Positions 1 through 6,796 of a DNA stretch of 16,348 nucleotides are shown here, piece by piece. The notes below the pieces were generated by a model. It was given only the letters and a program-made list of their open reading frames with translations. It had not been told where the DNA came from and searched no databases. The stretch's first letter is position 1. Each line of letters begins with the position of its first letter. The position numbers and the translations under genes are program-made. The DNA comes from DASZCR01 sp035942915 (GTDB lineage Bacteria > Acidobacteriota > Blastocatellia > Pyrinomonadales > Pyrinomonadaceae): the NCBI GenBank assembly GCA_035942915.1, contig DASZCR010000170.1, positions 1-16,348 of the forward strand, in the 5' to 3' direction.

Positions 1-98
1 GAGCGCTGCGGGGCGTCTTCGGTCATCAGGGTGAGATAGGGCGCGACCAACGCCCACTCCTCATCAGTTACATCACTGGGGTAAGCTCTGTCCGGCAT
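1..98 (-). CDS. IS5-family transposase, N-terminal fragment (cut by window edge)
   Basis: Read from the ATG at 98 towards base 1, the protein begins MPDRAYPSDVTDEEW and continues to ALVAPYLTLMTEDAPQR. This is the typical N-terminus of IS5-type (DUF4096-containing) DDE transposases, which cut and join DNA at the element's ends. Only 32 codons lie in the window and the catalytic DDE core is outside it, so whether the gene is intact cannot be judged. The upstream sequence on this strand runs into the element's end near base 138, as expected for an IS whose single gene starts close to one terminal inverted repeat. Family recognition is from memory of the N-terminal motif. Confidence 0.85.
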   Translation of the reverse strand, partial: MPDRAYPSDVTDEEWALVAPYLTLMTEDAPQR

Positions 99-138
99 GC
101 GCCAGAACTTACCACAGTCAAAAGTTCATAACAGGCTC
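1..138 (-). mobile_element. End of an IS5-type insertion sequence (partial)
   Basis: The transposase start at 98 is preceded on the minus strand by about 40 bp ending in GAGCCTGTTATGAAC (138 back to 124). This resembles IS5/IS1031-group terminal inverted repeats, which commonly begin GAG or GGC. The element extends left out of the window. Its other end and the target duplication are not visible, so the boundary is approximate to a few bases. The IS sits about 190 bp downstream of the response-regulator stop codon and interrupts no recognisable gene here. Confidence 0.6.
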
Positions 139-326
139 TAGGATTTGAAGCTATGAGGCTGAAGGAAAAGGTGTCCAATGCCCAAGAAGGTCGAACTAAT
201 CATGCAAATGCTCAATTTTGGCGATGGCACCGGATTCAGAACGAAACAAGGCGCAGCCGTCTCTAATCCTGTCAGAGAGCAATCATCTAATGAACCTCTC
301 CGAGAGAGCCGACCAACGAGTGCGCG
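139..326. other. Non-coding stretch between IS end and response regulator
   Basis: This stretch is less GC-rich than its surroundings and holds no gene I can support. A 54-codon plus-strand frame starts at 178 after a purine-rich AAAAGG and ends at 342, overlapping the end of the regulator gene antiparallel. It resembles nothing I know and may be debris left by IS activity. A weak 5-bp hairpin (ctctc/gagag, 296-308) lies just beyond the regulator stop, but no convincing terminator with a T-tract was found on either strand. Confidence 0.4.
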
Positions 327-1685
327 TCAGAGGGCGTCGTAGCGTTTGAGTTTGCGGTAGAGGGTGGAGAGGTCGATGCCGAGGATGTTGGCGGCGCGCG
401 CCTTGTCCTGATTGACGGAGTTGAGCGTCTCGAAGATGTAGCGGCGTTCGACCTCGGCGAGCGTCGGGCGCAGGCCGTCCGGGTCGCGCATCGCGTCCGT
501 TCCGCCGACGGCCTCGCGCACGCGCGGCGGCAGGTGTTCCAACTCGATTCTCGACTCGCTCAGCGTGAAGGCACGTTCGACGGCGTTCTGCAACTCGCGC
601 ACGTTGCCCGGCCACGCGTAGTTAATCAAAGCGGACATCGCGCGCTGGTCAAACGGTTTCTCCTCGCGCCCCTGCTCGCGCGCCGTGCGCGTGACGAAGT
701 GGCGGACGAGCAGCGGGATGTCTTCGCGCCGCTCGCGCAAGGGCGGCAGGTGTATCTCGATGACGTTGAGGCGATAGTAGAGGTCTTCGCGGAAACGTCC
801 CTCGGCCACTTCGCGTTCGAGGTCGCGGTTGGTCGCACAGATGATGCGCGCGTCGAAGCGCGCGGGCGTGTTCGAGCCGACGGGCGTTACTTCGTGCTCC
901 TCGACGGCGCGCAGCAGGCGCACCTGCGTCGCCTGCGATACCTCGCCCACTTCGTCGAGAAAGACCGTCCCGCCTTCGGCCGTGCGAAACAGTCCCGGCC
1001 TACTCGTCGCCGCGCCCGTAAACGCGCCCTTCGTGTGGCCGAAGAGTTCGGATTCGAGAAGCGTCTCAGGCAATGCGCCGCAGTTGACGGCGACGAAGGG
1101 GCGGTCTGCGCGCGGGCTGTTGTGATGGACGGCGCGCGCGACCAACTCCTTGCCCGTCCCCGACTCGCCCTCTATGAGCACGTTCGTATTCGTCGTCGCC
1201 ACCTTCTCGACGAGACGGAAAACCGATTGCAGAACGTCAGACGTGCCGATGATTTCGGAGAAGCTGTAGCGCCGGTCTAACTCGCGCCGGAGCGCGCGGT
1301 TCTCGCGGAAGAGTTCGCGCTGGCGAAGCGCGTTCTTGACGGTTTGCAGCAGGTCTTCGTTGACGAAAGGCTTCGTCACGTAATCGTATGCGCCTTTGCG
1401 TAGCGCCGCGACGGCCGAATCGACGGACGAGTAGGCCGTCATCACGATGACGAGCGCCTCCGCGTCCACGTCCTTGATGCGGTCGAGCAGCGCGAGGCCG
1501 TCCATGCCGGACATGCGTATGTCCGTGAGCGTCACGGCCACGTCTTCGGAGGCGAACGCGGCGAGAGCCTCCTCGGCGCTGGCACAGGCGGCGACGCGAT
1601 AACCCGCCTCTTCGAGCAGGCGCGCGACGATGGCGCGCATCAGGTCTTCATCTTCCGCGACGAGAATCAGTGGACGTGTGTTCAT
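327..1685 (-). CDS. Sigma-54-dependent NtrC-family response regulator
   Basis: A 452-aa cytoplasmic transcription activator with three domains in the usual order. The receiver domain (about 5-120) has acidic residues E11/D12, phospho-acceptor D55 and K105. The AAA+ domain (about 145-380) has Walker A GESGTGKE (173-180), the sigma-54 contact loop GAFTGA (220-225), Walker B VFLDE (241-245) and the arginine-finger region REDLYYRLNV. The C-terminus (about 405-450) is a Fis-type helix-turn-helix ending STLYRKLKRY. All key residues are present, so it should be a functional activator of RNA polymerase-sigma-54. The ATG at 1685 is chosen because MNTRPLILVAEDED is the natural start of a receiver domain; the 64 extra in-frame residues upstream are the kinase gene read out of frame. 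It lies 10 bp after the kinase stop, so the two are almost certainly cotranscribed partners. No -24/-12 promoter was found nearby, so its targets are unknown. Confidence 0.95.
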   Translation of the reverse strand: MNTRPLILVAEDEDLMRAIVARLLEEAGYRVAACASAEEALAAFASEDVAVTLTDIRMSGMDGLALLDRIKDVDAEALVIVMTAYSSVDSAVAALRKGAYDYVTKPFVNEDLLQTVKNALRQRELFRENRALRRELDRRYSFSEIIGTSDVLQSVFRLVEKVATTNTNVLIEGESGTGKELVARAVHHNSPRADRPFVAVNCGALPETLLESELFGHTKGAFTGAATSRPGLFRTAEGGTVFLDEVGEVSQATQVRLLRAVEEHEVTPVGSNTPARFDARIICATNRDLEREVAEGRFREDLYYRLNVIEIHLPPLRERREDIPLLVRHFVTRTAREQGREEKPFDQRAMSALINYAWPGNVRELQNAVERAFTLSESRIELEHLPPRVREAVGGTDAMRDPDGLRPTLAEVERRYIFETLNSVNQDKARAANILGIDLSTLYRKLKRYDAL

Positions 1686-1695
1686 AAAGGCGTTG

Positions 1696-3486
1696 CTATG
1701 CGACGTGCTCGTTTGAAGTCGGCGCGGGCAGGATGATGCGCGCGAGCGTGCCGCGCCCGTTGTTGGCCGCCAGTTGGATGCTTCCGCCGTGCGCCGTGAC
1801 GATGCCGAGACAGACGGCGAGGCCGAGTCCTGTGCCCGCGCCCGCAGGCTTCGTCGTAAAGAACGGGTCGAAGACATGCGCGAGCGCGTCGGGCGCGATG
1901 CCGCAGCCGGTGTCCGCTATCTCGATGGAGAGTTGATGGGAAACTTCGTCGTAGGCGGTGCGCAGGCGCAGGTCGCCGCCGTCGGGCATCGCATCGCGCG
2001 CGTTGAGCAGGAGGTTGAGGAAGACCTGTTGCAGTTGGTCTGCGTCTGCGAGGATGAGCGGCGCGCGTTGGTCGAACTCGGTCGTCAGACGCAGACGCTT
2101 GAAGGCTTTATCGAAACTCGCCAGACGAATGCTCGCTTCGAGGACGCGCCCGATGTCTGTCGGCGCGCGTGCGGGCGTGCGCGCGCGCGCGAAGTCTGTC
2201 ATCTCGCGCAGGACGCGCGTGATGCGTTCGACCTGCGTCGAGACAAGTCGCAGCATCTCGCGCGTCTCGGCCTCCGTCGAGGCGTCGAGCGTGCGCGTCT
2301 GCAACATCTGGACGAGCGACGAGATGGAGGCGAGCGGGTTGTTGACTTCGTGCGCGACTCCGGCGGCGAGCGTCCCGGCGGCGGCCAGTCGTTCGGTGCG
2401 GACGAGTTGCTCGCCCATCGCGCGCAGACGTTCGATGTCCTCAGCCATCTTGCGGCTCATCTCGTTGAAAGAGGAGGCGAGCAAGCCCACCTCGTCGTTG
2501 CTGCGCAGGTTGACCTGCGTGCCGTAACGTCCTCCGGCGACATCGACGGCCGCTTCGGTCACGCGCCTGAGCGGGCGCGAGATGATGCGTATCACGAGCG
2601 CCACCAGAATCAGATTCGGCACGAGCGCCGTGACGACGCTCATCACCAGATAGCGCCGCCAAGCCTCGACCGTCTGCTCCGTAAAACTCCACCAGACGAT
2701 GGGCACTTGCAGCAGGACGAAACTTGAGACGGCGACGGCCGCAATTGAGAGCGCAACCTTGTAGGCGATGGGAAAGAGGCGAAACTGGTCGAGCGCCGAG
2801 CGCAGAGAGAAGAGGCGAAAGCTCGTGATGGCGTAAGCGTAGACGACAACGCCGGGCAGCACGAAGGCCGAACTGACGGGCAGCAGCGTCGTCACGCCCG
2901 CCAGCGGCAAGACCACGTCGGCGAGCGTCGTGAGCAGCGCCGTAATCACCAGCGCGCAGAGAATCGCGCCCGTCTGCTGTCCTTCGAGCCGCCCGCGCAG
3001 GCGTCTGTATTTTCCGTAGAGCAGCAGGAAGCCGTAGGCGAAGAGGGCGTAGATGTAGAGGCCGAAGACGTATGCGAGCGGCGTAAGGACGATTTCGAGT
3101 CGGCCGCCGGAGAGGCTCGCGCGTTCGTAGAGAAGACCTGCGAGCGCGGCCGGGATGAGCACCGCACCCGGCGCAAAGAGGACGGACGCGCGACGGCGGG
3201 GCACGCGTCCTCCCTCCGGAAAGACCCACGCGAAGACGACCAGCGCATACTGCAACACAAGCGCGACGACGAAACTTAAACTAGCCCACCAGCGCGCGCG
3301 TGCGTCGCTCCCGGCGCTCTCTTCCGGGAAGCCCCAGAACAGAATATCCTTCGCCGTCCAGAGCGCGAGACAGGTGATGAAGGCGGCGAAGGTCTGGTGC
3401 GCGCGGCTGCGCGGCGCGGCGACGAGCACGTAGAAGCCGAGCAGCACGAGCAGGAACAGGGAGAGGAGCAGAAAAGCGAGCAGCAT
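1696..3486 (-). CDS. Membrane sensor histidine kinase (HAMP, HisKA, HATPase)
   Basis: About 596 aa from the ATG at 3486. The N-terminal ~220 residues are a run of about seven hydrophobic helices, resembling 7TM-type kinase sensor regions. Two more helices (about 240-265 and 280-302) bracket a short external loop, followed by HAMP (about 295-360). The dimerisation/phosphoacceptor domain has H379 in AAGVAHEVNNPL. The ATP-binding domain has an N-box NLLLNARDAMPDGG, G1 DTGCGI (from 525), F-box DPFFTTK and G2 GTGLGLAV (551-558). All catalytic motifs are intact. It should autophosphorylate and pass phosphate to D55 of the NtrC-type regulator 10 bp downstream; H-box and N-box resemble NtrB-like kinases. 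The ligand is not predictable. An alternative GTG start at 3510 adds 8 residues (MRACPFRS) and sits 6 bp after the upstream stop; neither start has a clear ribosome binding site. Confidence 0.93.
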   Translation of the reverse strand: MLLAFLLLSLFLLVLLGFYVLVAAPRSRAHQTFAAFITCLALWTAKDILFWGFPEESAGSDARARWWASLSFVVALVLQYALVVFAWVFPEGGRVPRRRASVLFAPGAVLIPAALAGLLYERASLSGGRLEIVLTPLAYVFGLYIYALFAYGFLLLYGKYRRLRGRLEGQQTGAILCALVITALLTTLADVVLPLAGVTTLLPVSSAFVLPGVVVYAYAITSFRLFSLRSALDQFRLFPIAYKVALSIAAVAVSSFVLLQVPIVWWSFTEQTVEAWRRYLVMSVVTALVPNLILVALVIRIISRPLRRVTEAAVDVAGGRYGTQVNLRSNDEVGLLASSFNEMSRKMAEDIERLRAMGEQLVRTERLAAAGTLAAGVAHEVNNPLASISSLVQMLQTRTLDASTEAETREMLRLVSTQVERITRVLREMTDFARARTPARAPTDIGRVLEASIRLASFDKAFKRLRLTTEFDQRAPLILADADQLQQVFLNLLLNARDAMPDGGDLRLRTAYDEVSHQLSIEIADTGCGIAPDALAHVFDPFFTTKPAGAGTGLGLAVCLGIVTAHGGSIQLAANNGRGTLARIILPAPTSNEHVA

Positions 3487-3516
3487 AGAGCGGAAGGGGC
3501 ACGCGCGCACGCTTAC

Positions 3517-4167
3517 TTAAAAGCGTAGCCCCAGAATCGCGGCCGAGATGGTCGCCGCCGCGCACGTCGCAAGCGGCCAGAAGTGGCGCGCGTCAATCAT
3601 ACCACCGCGCGCCAGCAGACGGTGAAGCGGAACGAAGAAGGTGAACGCCGCTGTCCCCACCGGCACGGCGCAGACCACGCCGCCGACCGCGCCAACGCCG
3701 AAGAAGAGACTTCCGCCAAACGCGCCTGTCAGGATGCCCCACCACGCGCCGACCAGCGACGGCACGCACAGCATCCACCACCACGCGCGCCGCTCGAACC
3801 TTCCCAGCAACTCGCCCAACTTCATGCCGAAGAGACGACCGCAGACGGCGCAGGCCGCCAGCATCGCAAAGGCCAGCATGACCATCCACGACGACTCCCG
3901 GCCGGGTTTAAAGTTGCTGAGTATGAGGTAGAAGATGGACGCCGGAGGAAGCAGGCCGAGCAGCAGACCGAAGCGCCCGTAGGCTTCCGCGCACGACAAC
4001 GGACGGCGCATCAGCCGCACCTCCGTCCGCTCACGCTCTTCGCGCGAGAGGCGGCGCATGGCCTCTTCACTTTCGAGTTCACACGTCAGCCAGTAAAGGC
4101 GCGCATGGATGTCCGGCTCTCTGACGTAGGTCGCGCAGATGGTTTGGTCGCTGCCTGTGTAATGCAT
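3517..4167 (-). CDS. Polytopic membrane protein of unknown function
   Basis: A 216-aa protein I do not recognise. The first ~60 residues are soluble and charged (MHYTGSDQT..., then a Glu/Arg-rich helix with SREERERTEVRLMRR). About five hydrophobic segments follow, near 66-83, 93-114, 128-150, 153-180 and 195-215, with three consecutive tryptophans at 129-131. The ATG at 4167 is favoured over an upstream ATG at 4227 because AAAGGAGACTT lies directly before it, a good Shine-Dalgarno at proper spacing. The start lies 82 bp inside the preceding gene, and the stop is 30 bp from the kinase ATG. Position suggests cotranscription with the two-component pair and perhaps a part in sensing, but that is inference from context only. 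Confidence 0.8.
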   Translation of the reverse strand: MHYTGSDQTICATYVREPDIHARLYWLTCELESEEAMRRLSREERERTEVRLMRRPLSCAEAYGRFGLLLGLLPPASIFYLILSNFKPGRESSWMVMLAFAMLAACAVCGRLFGMKLGELLGRFERRAWWWMLCVPSLVGAWWGILTGAFGGSLFFGVGAVGGVVCAVPVGTAAFTFFVPLHRLLARGGMIDARHFWPLATCAAATISAAILGLRF

Positions 4168-4970
4168 AAGTCTCCTTTCGCGTCGCCTGCGCCTTGCGCT
4201 TCGAGACGACGCCTCAGACGCGCACACTCTGCTTCGTGCAGACGCGAGACGGCGAGCGCCGCCGCACTGTCGTCGAGCAGCGAGAGCAGTTTGACGACGC
4301 CCGCGTAAGCCTCAAAGAGCGCCTCGCACAAGCGTCGCGCGTCCGGCGAGACGGCTTGCGCGTGCGAAGCGAACGGTGACGATTCGCGGACGAGTTCGCC
4401 CGCTTCTGCGAGCGCGTGGAGCATGTCGCCGCGTGCGCGTTCGCGTTGAAGCCGGAGACGAATGACGTTGCGGCGATGCAGACAGCGGCCTGCGATGAGC
4501 AGGTCTTCGCCCACGCGCCCGGCGATGCGGCACATCTCCAACTCGCGCGGCGTCGGCGGCGCATGGAGGTCGGCGCTCCGTGCGGCAACCGTCAAACCCG
4601 CGTAGCGTTCGACGCTCTCACGCGCCGCGAAGAAAGCATGACGCGCACGCTCATCACTCGTCCCACGCGCCGTCTCATAAAGCTCCTCGACGCGCAGCAG
4701 CGAATCGAACAGCGCACGCCTCACGCGCTCAAGCCGCTCCTCGTCCTTCGCTTCCGTCTCCTCAACCGCGACATCCTCATTGCTCACACACGCGTCCCGT
4801 TGAGCCTTCGTCTCAGACAGAAACGAAACGGCCGTCAGCGGCCATGCCAGCGCGACGCACGACGCGCCGAAGAGCCGACGCACGACCCGACCGCGACCGC
4901 GTTGGAAATGTGCGACGCCGAACGGAGCCGCCGTCGCCAGATAGATGGTGATGATTTCGCTCAGACGCAT
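4086..4970 (-). CDS. Membrane-anchored helical protein of unknown function
   Basis: About 294 aa from the ATG at 4970, with an in-frame ATG three codons earlier at 4979. It begins MRLSEIITIYLATAAPFG, with one hydrophobic helix at about 5-20 and a second at about 33-50 (SCVALAWPLTAVSFL). A long Glu/Arg/Ala-rich alpha-helical region follows, likely cytoplasmic. No known domain was recognised. The last ~27 residues (from GDLCITQAA) are encoded inside the next gene in another frame and look like accidental sequence, as if an older stop was lost. The gene is first in the minus-strand cluster that leads to the kinase and regulator. Neither start has a clear ribosome binding site, but a short upstream frame ends in TGA overlapping the ATG at 4970 (TGATG), so translational coupling is possible. 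Confidence 0.7.
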   Translation of the reverse strand: MRLSEIITIYLATAAPFGVAHFQRGRGRVVRRLFGASCVALAWPLTAVSFLSETKAQRDACVSNEDVAVEETEAKDEERLERVRRALFDSLLRVEELYETARGTSDERARHAFFAARESVERYAGLTVAARSADLHAPPTPRELEMCRIAGRVGEDLLIAGRCLHRRNVIRLRLQRERARGDMLHALAEAGELVRESSPFASHAQAVSPDARRLCEALFEAYAGVVKLLSLLDDSAAALAVSRLHEAECARLRRRLEAQGAGDAKGDLCITQAATKPSARPTSESRTSMRAFTG

Positions 4971-5200
4971 CACGCACATGCAGAGGGCAACGCCTGTGCC
5001 GTCTCACGAATGCCCATCCGCCGCGCCTGCCCCGTCCGCACACCTCCTTTCAACGAGGCCGTTTTGCTTGAAATCGCGCGCACATCGAGCCGTCCCTGTC
5101 CGTCCGGCGTCGTCGTCGAGAGGTTCGCAAAAGAGCACGGGCGCGAGCGCCTCTTGGCATTCTGCAAAAGCGTCGGGCGCATGATGTGCGCGACGCGCAA
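4971..5200 (-). other. Possible leader frame ending in TGATG at the membrane-protein start
   Basis: An open minus-strand frame from 5200 ends with a TGA whose A is shared with the ATG at 4970. It contains a consensus AAAGGAGGTG (5050-5041) in mid-frame. No start codon at good distance follows that site, and the amino-acid sequence has no recognisable features. The frame is recorded because an anti-Shine-Dalgarno match this strong is uncommon in the window and may feed ribosomes into the downstream gene. Treat it as a regulatory possibility, not a gene. Confidence 0.25.
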
Positions 5201-5647
5201 GCGAACCTGTGCGGCGACGTTCTATGCAAGTGGCGGGCGCGCTGTATGCAATGAGGCCATGAGTGAGTCGATGTGTTCGCGCGTGTTGCGCTGAGGGGAG
5301 GGAACAGGGCAGATGCGTAGGAGACGGAGGGCGAGGCCACCTCACTGCTGCGCGACGCATCAAAGGTACGCTCGCAAACATTTCGGCTCCGAATCTGTGC
5401 GCCTCCCGCTGCCTCGCTTGCACAGATGTCAAACTTCTGTCGCAAACTTCTTGCGGTGTGAGTCCAAACGGCTCGCGGCGCTCGTATCTCAGGCTGTGGC
5501 CTTCGGTTTGCCTCAGTAGCGGCGCATCATTCAGCCGGGAGACGATAATCGAACAGCTTCGACTCTCGAATTAAAAAGGAACTTTTACCCGATGTTCTTC
5601 GTCTAAGTGAGACGAAGCCCGACAACGGCACAGACAAGAACAAAACA
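4980..5647. other. Long intergenic region without a supported gene
   Basis: No frame here has convincing coding character. On the minus strand, several overlapping Arg/Ala/Pro-rich frames read like shadows. One frame (5200 to 4970) contains a perfect AAAGGAGGTG at 5050-5041, but no start codon is well spaced from it: the ATG at 5017 is about 25 nt away and the GTG only 1 nt. It ends in TGATG at the next gene's ATG, so it may be a leader frame. The part from 5560 to 5647 is AT-richer and holds a perfect 8-bp hairpin; it is probably the promoter/leader of the 78-aa gene. No RNase P, tmRNA, SRP or tRNA signature was seen. Confidence 0.5.
5597..5617 (+). promoter_or_regulatory. 8-bp perfect hairpin in leader of 78-aa gene
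   Basis: The sequence cttcgtct-aagtg-agacgaag forms a perfect 8-bp stem with a 5-nt loop, ending 30 nt before the ATG at 5648. It is not followed by a T-tract, so it is not an obvious terminator. It could be an mRNA-stabilising 5' hairpin, a protein-binding RNA/DNA site, or chance. The sequence just upstream (aattaaaaagg) is unusually AT-rich for this window. Confidence 0.35.
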
Positions 5648-5884
5648 ATGAACACGAAAACCCCGATTAAAGTTATCAAGCGTGGCGAGAGGAATCGCCA
5701 GGAACAGGCCGCAGGGGAGGCCGTCAGCAACGCTAAGAAGTCCGCGCAGGAGACGGCGCGCGAGATGGTCGCGACCGTTACCGAGTGGGTCAACGAATTC
5801 CAGCAGAAGCGCCGCATGGAGACATCGCAGGCCATCAAGACTCTGCTGCGCCCCGAACGTACGCCGCAGACCAGCAAGGCTTAG
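5648..5884 (+). CDS. Small hypothetical charged helical protein
   Basis: A 78-aa protein that I do not recognise, beginning MNTKTPIKVIKRGERNRQEQ. It is rich in Lys, Arg, Glu and Gln and predicted almost wholly helical in the middle (about 15-60), with a basic, disordered tail (RPERTPQTSKA). It has no membrane segment or signal peptide. Codon third positions follow the local GC bias, which supports real coding, and a strong terminator lies 57 bp after its stop, which supports an independent transcript. No clear Shine-Dalgarno precedes the ATG (acaagaacaaaaca). It could bind nucleic acid or associate with a membrane-peripheral complex; neither is demonstrated. Confidence 0.65.
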   Translation: MNTKTPIKVIKRGERNRQEQAAGEAVSNAKKSAQETAREMVATVTEWVNEFQQKRRMETSQAIKTLLRPERTPQTSKA

Positions 5885-5940
5885 ACGCCCGCCGACGCAC
5901 ACCGCGACGACCGCTCTCGGCAGAGACGTTTGCATCGAGA

Positions 5941-5990
5941 AGAGCGTTAAGGAGCATGACGGTCATGCTCCTTAACGCTCTCTCTTTTTG
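5941..5990 (+). terminator. Very long perfect intrinsic terminator
   Basis: A 20-bp perfect inverted repeat (arms 5941-5960 and 5962-5981) is followed by ctctttttg, giving a strong rho-independent terminator for the 78-aa gene. The arms are separated by one base, so the innermost pairs must open to form a loop. A 20-bp perfect stem is longer than most bacterial terminators. It isolates the 78-aa gene from the 84-aa/DinB pair that follows. Confidence 0.85.
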
Positions 5991-6005
5991 TCGCCGGATT
6001 GACAC

Positions 6006-6260
6006 ATGAGAGCGCGTGCGCGTAGCATCGCCGCGAATTCCGACATCTCAAAGGAGGCGTGGCAAGTCTTGTCCAAGAGAGACGACAAACAGGCGTCGAA
6101 GAAGCGCGGCGCAGCGCGTCCCATCTTCGATACGATACGCAAACCGACCGCGCCGCCGGGGCACGCCCTCAGTCGCGCCAAGCCCGAAGAGCGCGCGCAC
6201 CCCGCAGAGCGCAAAGCGAAACATAAGCACCCGGCCGGAGAGGACGACGAGCGAAGATGA
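6006..6260 (+). CDS. Small basic hypothetical protein coupled to DinB-like gene
   Basis: An 84-aa, very basic protein (many Arg, Lys, His and Ala) beginning MRARARSIAANSDISKEAW, with a Lys/His-rich tail ending AGEDDERR. No known domain, signal or TM segment was recognised. Its stop overlaps the ATG of the following gene in an ATGA arrangement (6257-6260), and its third codon positions are mostly G/C. Both favour a real gene translationally coupled to the DinB-like protein. Against it, no Shine-Dalgarno is visible before the ATG at 6006, and low-complexity basic composition is also common in spurious GC-rich frames. A nucleic-acid-binding role is possible but only inferred from charge. Confidence 0.5.
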   Translation: MRARARSIAANSDISKEAWQVLSKRDDKQASKKRGAARPIFDTIRKPTAPPGHALSRAKPEERAHPAERKAKHKHPAGEDDERR

Positions 6261-6796
6261 ACGCAGCCTCCGTCGCGCTCGCCTTCCTTGAACAAGCGCG
6301 CGAGTATCTGCGCGACGACTACCTGCCCAAGATTGAACGCTGCCTTGAACGGCTCACGGACGAACAGGTCTGGTGGCGCGCGGGCGAACACTCGAACAGC
6401 ATCGGCAACCTGCTGCTCCACCTCGAAGGCAACGTCCGCCAGTGGATTGTCTCAGGCGTCGGCGGCGTCACAACCGACGAACGCGACCGCCAGAGCGAGT
6501 TCGACGAACGTCGTCAGCACGCGCGCTCCCTGCTGCTCGAAAGGCTGCGCCGCACGCTCTCTGACACAGACGCCGTGCTCGCACAACTCGACCCGTCGGC
6601 CTTAGACCGCCGCCTCAAGATACAGGGGCAAGACGTTTCCGTGCTGGCCGCCATCTTCCACGTCGTCGAACACTTCTCGATGCACACCGGCCAGATTATC
6701 CTTCTGACCAAGATGCACACCGACGGCGACCTCCGCTTCTACGACTTCTCCGACGGCACATCACGCCACAACTGGCACAAGGGAAGTGATAGGTGA
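6257..6796 (+). CDS. DinB-superfamily (DUF1572-like) protein
   Basis: A 179-aa protein with the four-helix-bundle pattern of the DinB/YfiT superfamily, DUF1572 type. Candidate metal ligands are H55 (LLHLEGNVRQW) and H139/H143 (HVVEHFSMHTGQI), the usual three-histidine layout of the family. Characterised relatives include metal-dependent thiol transferases such as bacillithiol S-transferase; the substrate of this subgroup is not established. It is a soluble cytoplasmic protein. Its start overlaps the stop of the 84-aa gene. Its last two sense codons and its stop are supplied by the heptanucleotide repeat array that begins at 6787, so the repeat has defined or redefined the C-terminus. Confidence 0.88.
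   Translation: MNAASVALAFLEQAREYLRDDYLPKIERCLERLTDEQVWWRAGEHSNSIGNLLLHLEGNVRQWIVSGVGGVTTDERDRQSEFDERRQHARSLLLERLRRTLSDTDAVLAQLDPSALDRRLKIQGQDVSVLAAIFHVVEHFSMHTGQIILLTKMHTDGDLRFYDFSDGTSRHNWHKGSDR

Noticed and set aside
178..342. 54-codon plus-strand frame with a purine-rich upstream site
   Set aside because: Too short, not recognisable, and it runs antiparallel into the regulator end; kept only as part of the description of the IS-flanking stretch.
534..1280. Long plus-strand frame opposite the response regulator
   Set aside because: It is the antisense shadow of a gene with every NtrC-family motif; its product is Arg/Val/Ala-rich without domains.
1774..2727. 317-codon plus-strand frame opposite the histidine kinase
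   Set aside because: Antisense shadow of the kinase catalytic region, arising from GC-rich codon structure.
4416..5294. 292-codon plus-strand frame
   Set aside because: It mostly overlaps the 294-aa membrane-protein gene on the other strand, has no recognisable domain and no ribosome binding site, and its remainder is low-quality sequence.
5004..5445. Two overlapping minus-strand frames of 131 and 142 codons
   Set aside because: Composition is Arg/Ala/Thr-rich with scattered Cys and His, no motifs and no ribosome binding sites; they look like chance frames in GC-rich DNA.
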